Source: Ilyomonas limi (GTDB lineage: Bacteria > Bacteroidota > Bacteroidia > Chitinophagales > Chitinophagaceae). Taken from it: a stretch of DNA of 64,000 bases. The notes below the pieces were generated by a model. It searched no databases. It saw only the letters and a list, made by a program, of their open reading frames with translations, and had not been told where the DNA came from. The stretch spans positions 25,690-89,689 of the forward strand of contig NZ_SZQL01000021.1 of the NCBI RefSeq assembly GCF_005233845.1. The letters run 5' to 3'. Position numbers and translations under genes: made by a program. Of the stretch, positions 51,835 to 62,012 are shown piece by piece (the first letter of the stretch is position 1; each line of letters begins with the position of its first letter).

Positions 51835-53475
51835 ATGAGGAAAAGTTTTGTAGCTGTTTTAACCCTGTTTTTGCTGTTTTTATTTGCCTGTAAAAATGGG
51901 ACACAACAGAAAAAGGAAGTGGAAATTGATAAGTCTATTACCCCTACCAATGCTTTTAACAATCTCTTTTTAGACAGTAATAAAATAAAGGATTTTTTAG
52001 CCAATCATCCTGAGTACAGTGCTTTTGGACAGCAATACCAGGATTTTTATAAACAAAGGAATTATGAATATGCCTGGTTTGATACCAGTGGGATAGGCGA
52101 GCAGGCAGTCAACTTTGTAAACCTGCTAAACAGTACCATTGTTGACCTGAACGATAGCAGCCTGTACAACAAAAAAATGATGGGTTTATATAATACATTT
52201 TTAACCGATTCCACGGTGCATGAAAGAAAGTCATCGCTGGAAACAGAGTTATATCTTACGGGGCAGTTCTTTAAATATGTGGCCAAAGTGTATAACGGCA
52301 GCGATTTGGATGCCGAAGAATTGGGTTGGTTTATACCGCGCAAAAAGGTAGATCTTACAGCCATGCTTGATTCCACTATTGCCAACAAAGGCAAAGATGA
52401 AGACAGAGTTTTGCCCCTGAATAAACAGTATAAAAAATTGCAGACTGCGCTTACAAAGTATTACAATATAAAAAGCAAGACCACCTGGGATTCTATTCCG
52501 GTGCCAGCCAAAAACTATAAAACGGGTGATTCCGCCGCCGCTATTGCGCTGATAAAAAAACGTCTGCAATTATTGGGGGATATGCCGGAAGAAGATACAA
52601 CCGGCATATATACCGATGACTTAAAAGCTGCCGTACAATCTTTTCAAAGTCGTATGGGGTTGCCTGCAACAGGTATTATTAACGCATCCACCATGCGGGA
52701 GCTGAACTACCCGATAGAAGGTCGCATCAAGCAAATACTCATCAACCTGGAGCGCGACCGCTGGATGCCTGCTGAAACAGATTCGAGCTATATTATGGTC
52801 AATATTCCGGAGTATAAACTACATGTATATGACGGCGGTAAACTGCAGTTTAGTATGAACGTGATTGTGGGTAAAGCAGGCACCGGTACGGTTATTTTTA
52901 CCGGCAAGCTTAAGTATATTGTGTTTAGCCCGTACTGGAATGTGCCGAAGAGCATTGTGGAAAAAGAAATTGTTCCCGGCATGGAGCGCAACCCTTACTA
53001 TTTAGCCGACCACAACATGGAAATAACCGGGCAGGATGATGGCTTGCCGGTAGTACGCCAACTGCCCGGTGATGATAACTCGCTGGGGCATGTAAAATTC
53101 CTTTTTCCCAACAGCTATGATATTTACCTGCACGATACACCCAACCGTGATCTTTTCTCTGCTACCAACCGCAGTTTTAGTCACGGCTGCATACGCATAC
53201 AATATCCCGCAAAAATGGCGCAGTACCTGCTAAGAGATAATCCTGAATGGACACCGGAAAAAATAGATAGCTGTATGAACCTGCCGGAAGAAAAGTGGGT
53301 AACGCTCGATAAGCCCGTGCGTGTGTACATTGGCTATTTTACTGCATGGATAGATCAGGATGGTGAGGTTAACTTTCGTAAGGATATTTACGGGCATGAT
53401 GCAAAGATGGCAGATAAGCTGTTTGCAAATAATCAGGCATCCAATCAGGAGTTTACTACTGTTGAAAAAAAATGA
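51835..53475 (+). CDS. L,D-transpeptidase (YcbB/LdtD-like) lipoprotein
   Basis: A 546-residue protein starting MRKSFVAVLTLFLLFLFACK, a lipoprotein signal with Cys19. A scaffold region (residues about 40-220) precedes a peptidoglycan-binding domain (about 235-290, AIALIKKRLQLLG and AAVQSFQSRMGLPATG). The YkuD catalytic domain (about 320-470) contains SFSHGCIRIQYP, with His, Cys and Arg of the active site. It makes 3-3 cross-links in peptidoglycan. The length and order match the LdtD class. Confidence 0.9.
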   Translation: MRKSFVAVLTLFLLFLFACKNGTQQKKEVEIDKSITPTNAFNNLFLDSNKIKDFLANHPEYSAFGQQYQDFYKQRNYEYAWFDTSGIGEQAVNFVNLLNSTIVDLNDSSLYNKKMMGLYNTFLTDSTVHERKSSLETELYLTGQFFKYVAKVYNGSDLDAEELGWFIPRKKVDLTAMLDSTIANKGKDEDRVLPLNKQYKKLQTALTKYYNIKSKTTWDSIPVPAKNYKTGDSAAAIALIKKRLQLLGDMPEEDTTGIYTDDLKAAVQSFQSRMGLPATGIINASTMRELNYPIEGRIKQILINLERDRWMPAETDSSYIMVNIPEYKLHVYDGGKLQFSMNVIVGKAGTGTVIFTGKLKYIVFSPYWNVPKSIVEKEIVPGMERNPYYLADHNMEITGQDDGLPVVRQLPGDDNSLGHVKFLFPNSYDIYLHDTPNRDLFSATNRSFSHGCIRIQYPAKMAQYLLRDNPEWTPEKIDSCMNLPEEKWVTLDKPVRVYIGYFTAWIDQDGEVNFRKDIYGHDAKMADKLFANNQASNQEFTTVEKK

Positions 53476-53597
53476 TGATTGTATTGATCTGAAGGCTGAT
53501 TATACTGATGAAAGATAACTTGCCGAGTTTTAAGCTTTACTAAAAAGTAAGTTTGATGTGGTTGCCGATCATCAGTATAATCATTATAAAAAAATCA

Positions 53598-54551
53598 CTA
53601 TGCCAATTCTTTCACTACATTAAAGATGGTTTTAGCCTTACCGAGTGTATAATAATGTAGCACCGGCACACCAAACTCCTTTAATTCTTTGCATTGCTGT
53701 ATCAGCCATTCCACACCCACTTTTTCGCAGTCTTCATCGTTCTTGCAGCGCAGTATTTCTTCTGATAATTCGTTAGGAATATCTACATGAAAAATGCGCG
53801 GCAGCACGCTCAATTGTTTTCTGGTAGTGATGGGCTTTAAGCCTGGAATAATAGGTACGTTGATACCCATAGCACGGCAGGCTTTTACAAAATCATAGAA
53901 TTTTTTATTATCAAAAAACATTTGCGTCATAATGTAATTGGCGCCGGTGTCTATCTTTTCTTTTAATCGTTTCATATCCACTTCGAGGTTTGGCGCCTCA
54001 AAATGTTTCTCGGGATAGCCGGCTACACCAATGCAAAAATCGGTTTTGCCACCATCGCGTATATCTTCGTCTATATAAATACCATTGTTGAGGTTTACTA
54101 CCTGTTTCAGCAGGTCCAGACCATAGCGGTGTCCATCGGGTTCAGGTTCAAAAAAGGCCTCATTTTTAGGTGCATCGCCACGCAGTACCAGCACATTATC
54201 AATGCCCAAAAAGTTCAGGTCTATCAGCGCATCTTCTGTTTCGCGGCGGGTAAAGCCGCCACAAATGATATGCGGAACGGCATCTATATGGTAATAGTTC
54301 ATAATGGCGGCGCAAATGCCTACGGTGCCGGGGCGCTTGCGCACTTCTACTTTTTCAAAAGAACCATCTTTCTTTTTCTTAAACATGCTTTCTGCACGGT
54401 GGTACGTAACGTTTATCCAGGATGGCTTAAACTCCATCAGCGGATCGAGATGGTCGTATATAGACGTAATGCTTCTGCCTTTTAACGGTGGCAACACCTC
54501 AAAAGAAATCAATGTATCGGTTGCCTGCTGAATATGATCGGTAATCTTCAT
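53598..54551 (-). CDS. metF: Methylenetetrahydrofolate reductase
   Basis: A 317-residue TIM-barrel flavoprotein. Conserved parts are ISFEVLPPLKGR (residues about 16-27), with the active-site Glu, VLVLRGDAPKNE (about 122-133) and ANYIMTQMFFDNKKFYDFV (about 203-221). It reduces 5,10-methylene-THF to 5-methyl-THF, the methyl donor for methionine synthase, whose two genes lie 2 kb to the right on the same strand. LptB and the CvfB-like gene lie between on the other strand. Confidence 0.93.
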   Translation of the reverse strand: MKITDHIQQATDTLISFEVLPPLKGRSITSIYDHLDPLMEFKPSWINVTYHRAESMFKKKKDGSFEKVEVRKRPGTVGICAAIMNYYHIDAVPHIICGGFTRRETEDALIDLNFLGIDNVLVLRGDAPKNEAFFEPEPDGHRYGLDLLKQVVNLNNGIYIDEDIRDGGKTDFCIGVAGYPEKHFEAPNLEVDMKRLKEKIDTGANYIMTQMFFDNKKFYDFVKACRAMGINVPIIPGLKPITTRKQLSVLPRIFHVDIPNELSEEILRCKNDEDCEKVGVEWLIQQCKELKEFGVPVLHYYTLGKAKTIFNVVKELA

Positions 54552-54862
54552 TTACAAAAAATTGTTGCAAGATAGGGGATAGAACACGAATTTTTAAACA
54601 CGAATGAAATCTAATTACAAGAATTGCACGAATTGTTTGTAACACAGATGGCACAGATTCTTACGCACATATTTTTTGGGATTTTCTTAATGTAGCATGT
54701 AAGTATATTTTATTTATTAATTTAATTGGTAGCATTTATCAGTACAATCATTATCCTACATGTTATTATTAACAAAAAATCCAATTAATCCGTGCATGAA
54801 ATCCACTTCATCCGTGTGCTATACGTGTGCTATAAACTACTTTTGCGTAAAGTAAATTTCCA
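54552..54862. other. metF-lptB intergenic region
   Basis: About 310 bp without a gene. It contains imperfect repeats of CACGAATT and CACAGATGGCACAGATT near its left half and CCGTGTGCTATACGTGTGCTAT near the right, which resemble short dispersed intergenic repeats. The lptB promoter lies at the right end. Confidence 0.45.
54838..54845 (+). promoter_or_regulatory. -7 element of lptB
   Basis: TACTTTTG fits TAnnTTTG and lies 17 bp before the TTG start. Confidence 0.5.
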
Positions 54863-55645
54863 TTGAGTCTTACCATACACACGCAGGAACTTGTAAAGAT
54901 TTATAAAAACCGCACGGTTGTTAATCATGTATCCATTAATGTACAGCAAGGTGAAATTGTAGGTTTGCTGGGGCCAAACGGCGCCGGTAAAACCACTACC
55001 TTTTATATGGTGGTTGGCCTGATAAAGCCCGATGAAGGCAATGTATTTTTAAACGATACCAATATTACCAAATTGCCCATGTATAAGCGGGCTAAGATGG
55101 GTATTGGCTACCTGCCCCAGGAAGCATCGGTGTTTCGTAAGCTGAGTGTACAAGACAATATATTGGCAGTGTTGGAAATGACGAACATGACAAAGGCAGA
55201 ACGCCACCATAAACTGGATGAATTATTGGATGAATTTAACCTTAATCATGTGCGTAAGAATAATGGCGACAGCCTCAGTGGCGGCGAGCGCCGCCGTACA
55301 GAGATTGCGCGTGCATTAGCCGTTGATCCAAAATTTATTTTGCTGGACGAGCCATTTGCGGGCGTAGATCCAATTGCAGTGGAAGATATTCAAAGCGTAG
55401 TTGCGCGGTTAAAATATAAAAACATTGGCATCCTTATTACCGACCATAATGTAAATGAAACGCTTTCTATTTGCGACCGTGCTTACCTGCTGATAGAAGG
55501 CAGCATTTTTAAGCATGGTACTGCGGAAGAACTAGCTGGTAACGAAACGGTGCGCAAGCTGTACCTTGGTACCAACTTCGAGCTGAAGCGTAAAGACTGG
55601 ATTATAGAAATGGGTAAAAAAGGTGGTGTGGATGTGCTGCCTTAA
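54863..55645 (+). CDS. lptB: LPS export ABC transporter ATP-binding protein
   Basis: A 260-residue ATPase read from TTG 54863. Walker A is [17 protein letters not shown] (residues about 34-50), the signature is [15 protein letters not shown] (about 139-153) and Walker B is [18 protein letters not shown] (about 158-175), the last being characteristic of Lpt[19 protein letters not shown] is also typical. It powers lipopolysaccharide extraction from the inner membrane with LptF/LptG, which are not in the window. Confidence 0.92.
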   Translation: MSLTIHTQELVKIYKNRTVVNHVSINVQQGEIVGLLGPNGAGKTTTFYMVVGLIKPDEGNVFLNDTNITKLPMYKRAKMGIGYLPQEASVFRKLSVQDNILAVLEMTNMTKAERHHKLDELLDEFNLNHVRKNNGDSLSGGERRRTEIARALAVDPKFILLDEPFAGVDPIAVEDIQSVVARLKYKNIGILITDHNVNETLSICDRAYLLIEGSIFKHGTAEELAGNETVRKLYLGTNFELKRKDWIIEMGKKGGVDVLP

Positions 55646-55712
55646 GCATCTGCAAAGTGCTGCTTTTATATTTAAAGAATGAGCTGTAGTAATCTTCTTG
55701 CCTTCTTATTTT

Positions 55713-56546
55713 ATGATACAAGTTGGTCAATACAATACACTTAAAGTAATCCGTAAAACAGATTTTGGCTTTTACCTGGATGATGAAGGCGATGGTATTT
55801 TATTGCCTAAACGCTTTGCACCTGCACGGATAAAAGTTGGTGAAGAAATAAAAGTGTTTGTATATCACGATTCAGACAACCGCCTTATTGCTACTACACA
55901 ACAGCCAAAGGGTGTGGTGGGTGATATTGTAAAACTGGAAGTAGTAGCTGTTACACACCAAGGTGCTTTTATGGATTGGGGGCTGATGAAAGATATTTTT
56001 GTGCCCAAATCTCAGCAGGCTTCCTTCATGCGCAAGGGCGGTGAATACCTCGTAAAAATTTATATTGATGCACAAACCGGCCGGGTAGCTGCAACAGAAA
56101 GAATAGAACAACAACTCAGTAATGAACAGTTAACTGTAAAGGAAAAAGACAGCGTAGAACTGATTGTTTTTCGCAAAACGGAGATTGGCTATGCCGTTAT
56201 TATCAACGGTGTGCATACCGGCATGTTGTACTATGGCGATGTATTTACAGATGTAGAGATAGGGGATCACCTGCCCGGATATATAAAAAAGATACGACCG
56301 GATAACAAGATAGATGTAATGCCCGGTAAACCTGGCTACCAGAAAGTAGAAGGCGAAACCGAAAAGATATTACGGTTGTTACAGGAAAATGGTGGCTTTT
56401 TGCCTTACCACGACAAGTCGGACCCGGATGATATTTACAAGGTATTTGGCATGAGCAAAAAGACTTTTAAAATGACGATTGGTGCGTTGTATAAGCAACA
56501 AAAAATTTCGTTTGTGGATGGTGGAATAAAGCTGTTGAACCGCTAA
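55713..56546 (+). CDS. CvfB-like S1 RNA-binding protein
   Basis: From ATG 55713 the protein is 277 residues (MIQVGQYNTLKVIRKTDFGF). It has three S1-like segments: the first reads FGFYLDDEGDGILLPKRF, the second includes VTHQGAFMDWGLMKDIFVPK (residues about 81-100), and the third GYAVIINGVHTGMLYYGD. The C-terminal winged helix has FLPYHDKSDPDDIYKVFGMS. The layout matches the CvfB/YitL family, which binds RNA and affects virulence genes in Gram-positive bacteria. The role in Bacteroidota is not known to me. Confidence 0.85.
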   Translation: MIQVGQYNTLKVIRKTDFGFYLDDEGDGILLPKRFAPARIKVGEEIKVFVYHDSDNRLIATTQQPKGVVGDIVKLEVVAVTHQGAFMDWGLMKDIFVPKSQQASFMRKGGEYLVKIYIDAQTGRVAATERIEQQLSNEQLTVKEKDSVELIVFRKTEIGYAVIINGVHTGMLYYGDVFTDVEIGDHLPGYIKKIRPDNKIDVMPGKPGYQKVEGETEKILRLLQENGGFLPYHDKSDPDDIYKVFGMSKKTFKMTIGALYKQQKISFVDGGIKLLNR

Positions 56547-56595
56547 GGTGCTAAGAGGTATTTATAATAATTCTTTGCATCTTCTCGATTAAAAC

Positions 56596-59280
56596 TTACT
56601 CCAGCACCGGCCGCAGCCATCTTTTTGCTTCATCATCATCCCAGCCTTTGCGCCGTTTATAATCTTCGTACTGGTCTTCTTTTATTCTGCCAATACCAAA
56701 ATACCGGCTTTGCGGATGGCTAAAATACCAGCCGCACACCGAGCTTGCAGGATACATTGCCAACGACTCTGTAAGCGTAATACCTGCTTTTTCCGAAGCA
56801 TTTAATAAATAGAAAAGCTTGTATTTTTCGGTATGGTCGGGGCAGGCAGGATAGCCGGGTGCAGGACGAATACCTACATATTTTTCCTTTATCAACTCTT
56901 CATTAGTCAGGTTTTCACTGCTTATATATGCCCAATATTCGGTACGTACTTTTTTGTGCAGCAATTCGGTGAATGCTTCTGCAAGGCGGTCTGCCAGCAC
57001 CTGCACCATAATTTTATTATAATCATCATACTGCTGCTGAAAGCGTTCTATATGTGGCTCTATACCGTGAATGGAAACAGCAAATGCACCAATATAATCT
57101 TGCAGGCCGGTTTCTGCAGGTGCAATAAAATCGGCTAACGAAATATTGGGTTCTGTAGCTGTTTTCTTTACCTGCTGACGTAAAAACTGGAGTGCTGTTT
57201 CTTCACCGTTATCATCCACTATCACTGTGTCGGGCGCTATTTTTTTTGCCTTATAAAAACCAAGCACCGCTTTTGGCGTAAGCCACTTTTCGGCAATAAT
57301 TTTATTCAATAAAACATTGGCATCGTTATACAATTTCGTGGCTTCTTTACCTATCACTTCATCATGCAACAGGTCTGGAAACCTGCCGCCCATTTCCCAT
57401 GCAATAAAGAAGGGCGCCCAATCTATATATTGCCTTATTTCGTTTAAATCATAATCTTCAAAAGACTTGGTACCCAGGAATGTAGGTGTTGGTGGTATAT
57501 AAGCCTCCCAGTCAATTTTTACACCATTTGCCTCTGCTGCCGCAAAAGAGATATAGGGCTTTGCAGAACGTTTGTTGCCAAAGTCTTCGCGCAACTTTTT
57601 ATACTCAGTTGAGATATTATTCAAAAAATTAGACTTCTGCTCTTTGTTTAATAAAGAGCCTGCCACCGTTACACTTCGCGATGCATCTAATACATGCACA
57701 ATACCATTATCATATTCAGGCGCAATCCTTACAGCGGTATGCATACGGCTGGTAGTAGCGCCACCAATAAGTAGTGGCTGCTGCATGTTGCGCCGTTTCA
57801 TTTCTCTTGCCACATGCACCATTTCATCTAATGAAGGTGTTATCAATCCGCTTAAACCAATGATGTCAACATCTTCTTTTATAGCTGTATCCAATATCTT
57901 ATCGCTGGGTACCATTACACCTAAATCAAGAATATCATAGCCATTACACGCAAGCACTACACCTACTATGTTTTTACCAATATCGTGCACATCACCTTTT
58001 ACGGTTGCCAGCAGTACTTTAGCAGCGCCACCTTGCTGTGCAACAGGGTTATTTTTCTTTTCTTCTTCAATAAAAGGAGTGAGCCACGCCACACTTTTCT
58101 TCATTACGCGGGCACTTTTTACTACCTGCGGCAAAAACATTTTACCCGAGCCAAATAAATCGCCTACTACGTTCATACCATCCATCAGCGGGCCTTCAAT
58201 TACATCCAAAGGCTTAGGATATTGTAGTCTTGCTTCTTCTGAATCTGCCTCTATATAATCGGTAATACCATTAACCAGTGCATGTTTTAAGCGTTCCTGT
58301 ACCGAAGTGTTTCGCCAGGCATCATCTTTCTTTATTTCTTTACCTTTTGCTTTTACTGTTTCGGCAAACTGGATAAGCTTCTCAGTAGCTTCGTTGTTAG
58401 TATTGTTGCGGTTTAAAATAACATCTTCGCACAGTATTCTTAATGCCGGTTCTATCTCATCGTACACCACCAACTGCCCGGCATTTACAATGCCCATATC
58501 CATACCTGCTTTGATAGCGTGGTATAAAAACACACTGTGCATGGCTTCGCGCACCGTTTCGTTGCCACGAAAAGAAAAAGATACATTGCTCACCCCACCG
58601 CTCACTTTTGCCAGCGGCATTTTTTGTTTGATGATTCGGGTGGCTTCTATAAAATCTACTGCGTAATTATTGTGTTCCTCAATGCCGGTAGCAATGGCAA
58701 AAATGTTGGGATCAAAGATGATATCCTGTGGTGCAAAGCCTACTTCATTTACCAATATATCATACGCCTGGGTACAAATGTTTACACGGCGTTCCAACGT
58801 GTCTGCCTGCCCTTGCTCGTCAAATGCCATGACCACTACGGCAGCGCCAAAACTTTGGCAGATATATGCCTGCTCTATAAATTTCTCCACGCCTTCTTTC
58901 ATAGAAATAGAGTTGACAATGCACTTGCCCTGCACGCATTTCAAGCCTGCTTCTATTACCGAAAATTTGGAGGAATCTATCATTACCGGAATCTTGGCAA
59001 TATCCGGTTCGCTCTGCAACAGATTGATAAAAGTAGTCATTGCCTGCACGCCATCGAGCAGTGCATCGTCCATGTTTACATCTAATACTTGCGCACCGTT
59101 TTCTACCTGCTGGCGCGCTACGCTTAAGGCTTCTTCGTATTTATTTTCCCGTATAAGTCTTGCAAATTTTTTGCTACCGGTTACATTGGTGCGTTCTCCA
59201 ATGTTGATAAAGTTTGTTTCCGGCCTGATGGTTAGCGGCTCCAACCCGCTTAAACGTAGGTAAGGTTTAATAGTATTCAT
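56596..59280 (-). CDS. metH: Methionine synthase, pterin, B12 and activation domains
   Basis: From ATG 59280 the protein is 894 residues; a GTG 6 codons upstream is possible. It lacks the homocysteine domain, which is encoded separately 0.5 kb upstream. Domains are pterin-binding (residues about 10-280, [19 protein letters not shown]), the cap and cobalamin-binding domain (about 340-575) with [15 protein letters not shown], where His is the cobalt ligand, and the AdoMet activation domain (about 590-885) with [20 protein letters not shown]. Together with the separate N-terminal part it makes methionine from homocysteine and 5-methyl-THF. It should be regulated with the upstream half. Confidence 0.93.
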   Translation of the reverse strand: MNTIKPYLRLSGLEPLTIRPETNFINIGERTNVTGSKKFARLIRENKYEEALSVARQQVENGAQVLDVNMDDALLDGVQAMTTFINLLQSEPDIAKIPVMIDSSKFSVIEAGLKCVQGKCIVNSISMKEGVEKFIEQAYICQSFGAAVVVMAFDEQGQADTLERRVNICTQAYDILVNEVGFAPQDIIFDPNIFAIATGIEEHNNYAVDFIEATRIIKQKMPLAKVSGGVSNVSFSFRGNETVREAMHSVFLYHAIKAGMDMGIVNAGQLVVYDEIEPALRILCEDVILNRNNTNNEATEKLIQFAETVKAKGKEIKKDDAWRNTSVQERLKHALVNGITDYIEADSEEARLQYPKPLDVIEGPLMDGMNVVGDLFGSGKMFLPQVVKSARVMKKSVAWLTPFIEEEKKNNPVAQQGGAAKVLLATVKGDVHDIGKNIVGVVLACNGYDILDLGVMVPSDKILDTAIKEDVDIIGLSGLITPSLDEMVHVAREMKRRNMQQPLLIGGATTSRMHTAVRIAPEYDNGIVHVLDASRSVTVAGSLLNKEQKSNFLNNISTEYKKLREDFGNKRSAKPYISFAAAEANGVKIDWEAYIPPTPTFLGTKSFEDYDLNEIRQYIDWAPFFIAWEMGGRFPDLLHDEVIGKEATKLYNDANVLLNKIIAEKWLTPKAVLGFYKAKKIAPDTVIVDDNGEETALQFLRQQVKKTATEPNISLADFIAPAETGLQDYIGAFAVSIHGIEPHIERFQQQYDDYNKIMVQVLADRLAEAFTELLHKKVRTEYWAYISSENLTNEELIKEKYVGIRPAPGYPACPDHTEKYKLFYLLNASEKAGITLTESLAMYPASSVCGWYFSHPQSRYFGIGRIKEDQYEDYKRRKGWDDDEAKRWLRPVLE

Positions 59281-59331
59281 ATCTGTTTTTTGAACCACAG
59301 CGGCACAGAAGCACAGTGTGGCACAACATAA

Positions 59332-59738
59332 TTATAGAATTAATCTTTTAAAGCCATCTTTCATTAAAGGCACATAAAAATTGATAACATATCCAATTCC
59401 TTTTCCGGTAAGTTTTAAATAACTTGTTGTTGAGCTTCCCAAACAGGATGATAATTTTCCTGTGCTTTTAATTCAATGATTAATAAATCATCTACTAAAA
59501 TATCGAGACGCAAGGCATCTTCTAAGTACAATCCTTTGTAAAGAATTGGTACTTGTTGTTGCCGTAGGAATGGAATACCTCTTGCCTGCAATTCATAGCA
59601 GAAGTATTTTTCATACACACTTTCCAGCAAGCCTTGACCAAGCGTTTTATGCAGCAGGAAAGCAATATCAATTACAATTCTGCCTAACTGATTTTCTCTA
59701 TCGCTTAACGGAAAATGCGCCGTGCTACTCTGTATCAT
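59332..59738 (-). pseudogene. GxxExxY-family gene with a C-terminal frameshift
   Basis: The frame from ATG 59738 encodes 107 residues ending AQQQVI, with the family signature LGQGLLESVYEKYFCYEL (residues about 33-50) and IIELKAQ. The family normally continues for about 25 residues. That continuation is present in another frame: YLKLTGKGIGYVINFYVPLM then KDGFKRL, ending at 59332. A one- or two-base indel near 59418 therefore split the gene. The function of the family is unproven. It sits between the two metH parts. Confidence 0.75.
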
Positions 59739-59751
59739 CGTGTCTCTGTGG

Positions 59752-60849
59752 TTACAAAAGTGCTTCTGCCACCACCGGCAATTTACGTGGCACTATATCT
59801 TTTACACTTTCTGCAATATGCCTGATGTGGTCGGGCGTAGTGCCGCAACATCCGCCCACAATATTCACAAAGCCTTCTTTTGCCCAATCTTCTATAAAAT
59901 GTGCTGTTTCGTGTGGTTGTTCATCATATTCACCCATTGCATTAGGCAAGCCTGCATTGGGATACGCTGACGTGTAACAGGCTGCAATACTGCTCAATTC
60001 TTCAATGTGACTGCGCATTTCCTTAGCGCCCAATGCACAGTTCAACCCAACACTCAAGGGCTTTGCATGCATTACCGACACGTAAAATGCTTCCAGCGTT
60101 TGTCCGCTTAAGGTTCTTCCACTGGCATCGGTAATAGTGCCACTGATCATAATGGGCAATTGCTGTTGCTTTGTATTACGGAAATATTTTTTGATAGCAT
60201 AAATAGCAGCCTTAGCATTCAGTGTATCAAAAATGGTTTCTATTAATAGTATATCAACACCGCCATCTACCAGCCCTTTTACCTGTTCGTAGTAAGCATT
60301 GGACACCTCATCAAACGATACCGCGCGATAGCCGGGATTGTTTACATCCGGCGAAAGGGATAAAGTTTTGTTTGTTGGACCAATAGCACCGGCAACGAAT
60401 TTTGGAGTTGACAGTTGATCATTATTAGTTGACAGGTTGTACTCTTCGATAGCTTCTCTGGCGCATTTTGCAGCAGCCACATTTAGCTCGTATGCTAAGG
60501 ATTGCATATCGTAATCTGCCTGCGCAATAGACGTGCTGGAAAAAGTATTGGTTTCAATAATGTCTGCACCGGCTTTCAGGTATTCTTTATGAATAGCTTT
60601 GATAATCTGCGGCTGCGTAATGCACAACAAATCATTATTACCTTTTACATCGGTGTGCCAGTCTTTAAAGCGCTCACCACGGTAATCTGCTTCTGTGAGT
60701 TTATAGCGCTGAATCATCGTGCCCATAGCGCCATCGATTATTAAGATGCGTTCTTGCAAAGCAGTGTAAATATCTTTCCCAAAGTCCCCGGCCCCTGAAG
60801 GGAAGTTGGGACGATCTTCTTCTAAAAGAGTGTTTAAAAGATTATCCAT
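59752..60849 (-). CDS. Homocysteine S-methyltransferase domain of methionine synthase
   Basis: From ATG 60849 the protein is 365 residues ([15 protein letters not shown]); a start 12 codons upstream adds hydrophobic residues and is less likely. It is the homocysteine-binding barrel of Met[18 protein letters not shown] (residues about 36-52), [35 protein letters not shown] and [14 protein letters not shown], where three Cys bind zinc. It provides the first domain missing from the 894-residue protein downstream. Such split metH genes are common in Bacteroidota. A leader of about 165 nt precedes it. Confidence 0.9.
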   Translation of the reverse strand: MDNLLNTLLEEDRPNFPSGAGDFGKDIYTALQERILIIDGAMGTMIQRYKLTEADYRGERFKDWHTDVKGNNDLLCITQPQIIKAIHKEYLKAGADIIETNTFSSTSIAQADYDMQSLAYELNVAAAKCAREAIEEYNLSTNNDQLSTPKFVAGAIGPTNKTLSLSPDVNNPGYRAVSFDEVSNAYYEQVKGLVDGGVDILLIETIFDTLNAKAAIYAIKKYFRNTKQQQLPIMISGTITDASGRTLSGQTLEAFYVSVMHAKPLSVGLNCALGAKEMRSHIEELSSIAACYTSAYPNAGLPNAMGEYDEQPHETAHFIEDWAKEGFVNIVGGCCGTTPDHIRHIAESVKDIVPRKLPVVAEALL

Positions 60850-61016
60850 ACGTTTAATCATTATTATATAAATAATAAACACCACAAGAAACTTTCGTAT
60901 TCTGGTGGCTAAAAATCCAACTGTTATAAACGTATGGGAAACCTAAAAGTGCGGAGTTTCTTGGCGTTTATTAGTTCAGATTTTTTTACAGGCCGAACAA
61001 TAAACAAATCTACCTG
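60850..61016 (-). promoter_or_regulatory. 5' leader of the metH operon
   Basis: A -7 element TATCTTTG (minus strand, 61023-61030) predicts a leader of about 165 nt. Near the start codon it can form CCACCAGAA with TTCTTGTGG (minus strand, about 60873-60900), which could mask the ribosome binding site. This could be a regulatory leader, but I could not match a known SAM, SAH or cobalamin riboswitch. Confidence 0.4.
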
Positions 61017-61032
61017 TGGGCGCAAAGATAGG

Positions 61033-61653
61033 TTATCTGTTGGAAATATAACTACCTACCGGCAAACGGTTGGTAAGACTGCGTGCCAAAGTCAGTTCAT
61101 CGGCGTATTCCAGCTCGCCCCCAAAGGCAATACCACGCGCAATAGTGGTAATTTTGCAAGGCAGTTGCTGTATCTTTTTTTGAATGTAATAAATAGTGGT
61201 ATCGCCCTGTATATTGGGGTTGAGGGCGAAAATGAGTTCTTCGGTTTCTTCGGTCTGAATGCGATTAGTTAACGATTCAATATTCAACTGTTCGGGACCA
61301 ACGCCATCCAGTGGAGAAATAATGCCACCCAATACATGATAAGTGCCGCTGAATTGTTGTGTGTTTTCTATCGCAATTACATCACGGATGTTTTCTACAA
61401 CGCATATCAAACGTTGGTTACGCAACGGATTAGCGCAGATGGTACAGATAGCTGCATCACTCACATTGCCGCAGCGGTTACAAAATTGTATATCGGTACG
61501 CATCTTAGTAATCGTTTCCCCAAAATGCGATACTTCGGCGGTATCTTGTTTTAATAAATGAAGTACTAAACGAAGGGCTGTTTTCTTGCCAATGCCCGGC
61601 AATTTTGCAAATTCGTTTACGGCATTTTCCAATAAATTAGAAGCTAATTGCAT
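61033..61653 (-). CDS. recR: Recombination protein RecR
   Basis: From ATG 61653 the protein is 206 residues; earlier starts add unconserved residues. HhH region FAKLPGIGKKTALRLVLHLL (residues about 15-34), zinc finger CNRCGNVSDAAICTIC (about 57-72), and Toprim domain ICVVENIRDVIAIENT and YHVLGGIISPLDGVGPEQLN. It loads RecA on gapped DNA with RecO. A TATCTTTG -7-like element lies only 5 bp before the ATG (minus strand, 61658-61665), so the mRNA may be leaderless. Confidence 0.93.
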   Translation of the reverse strand: MQLASNLLENAVNEFAKLPGIGKKTALRLVLHLLKQDTAEVSHFGETITKMRTDIQFCNRCGNVSDAAICTICANPLRNQRLICVVENIRDVIAIENTQQFSGTYHVLGGIISPLDGVGPEQLNIESLTNRIQTEETEELIFALNPNIQGDTTIYYIQKKIQQLPCKITTIARGIAFGGELEYADELTLARSLTNRLPVGSYISNR

Positions 61654-61657
61654 CTTA

Positions 61658-61665
61658 CAAAGATA
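61658..61665 (-). promoter_or_regulatory. -7-like element abutting recR start
   Basis: On the minus strand TATCTTTG then TAAG then ATG. If it is the promoter, transcription would begin at or near the start codon. Confidence 0.4.
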
Positions 61666-61739
61666 CAAAATGGGGTAGGGTTTTGCAAGAAAATGAGCAG
61701 GTATAATGTGGATGAAAAAAGGGATTAACAAAGTGTTTT

Positions 61740-62012
61740 TTGGGTTGCCATGAAGGTGAAAAGGTATGAATTATAATGAAGTATATCGACTGATTTACAG
61801 TGGATAAGATAGATGTGACTTATGCTATGCGAAGTATCTGACTTTGCATGTTTTATGTTCTTTCGAGTCTGAGACTTGCTGCATAGCAAGGTACAAAGTC
61901 TGGAGACTTCGTACAACAAAAGAATTATTTTTATCTTTTACTTAGAGGTGCATTGCGCCAACTCTGAAGAATATTGACTAAAACCTAAAATACATTGTAA
62001 AATTAACACACT
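61740..62012. other. recR-primpol intergenic region with imperfect palindrome
   Basis: No gene is seen. CGAAGTATCTGACTTTGCA (61829-61847) and ACAAAGTCTGGAGACTTCG (about 61891-61909) are imperfectly complementary, which suggests a decayed fold-back intergenic repeat. Confidence 0.4.
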
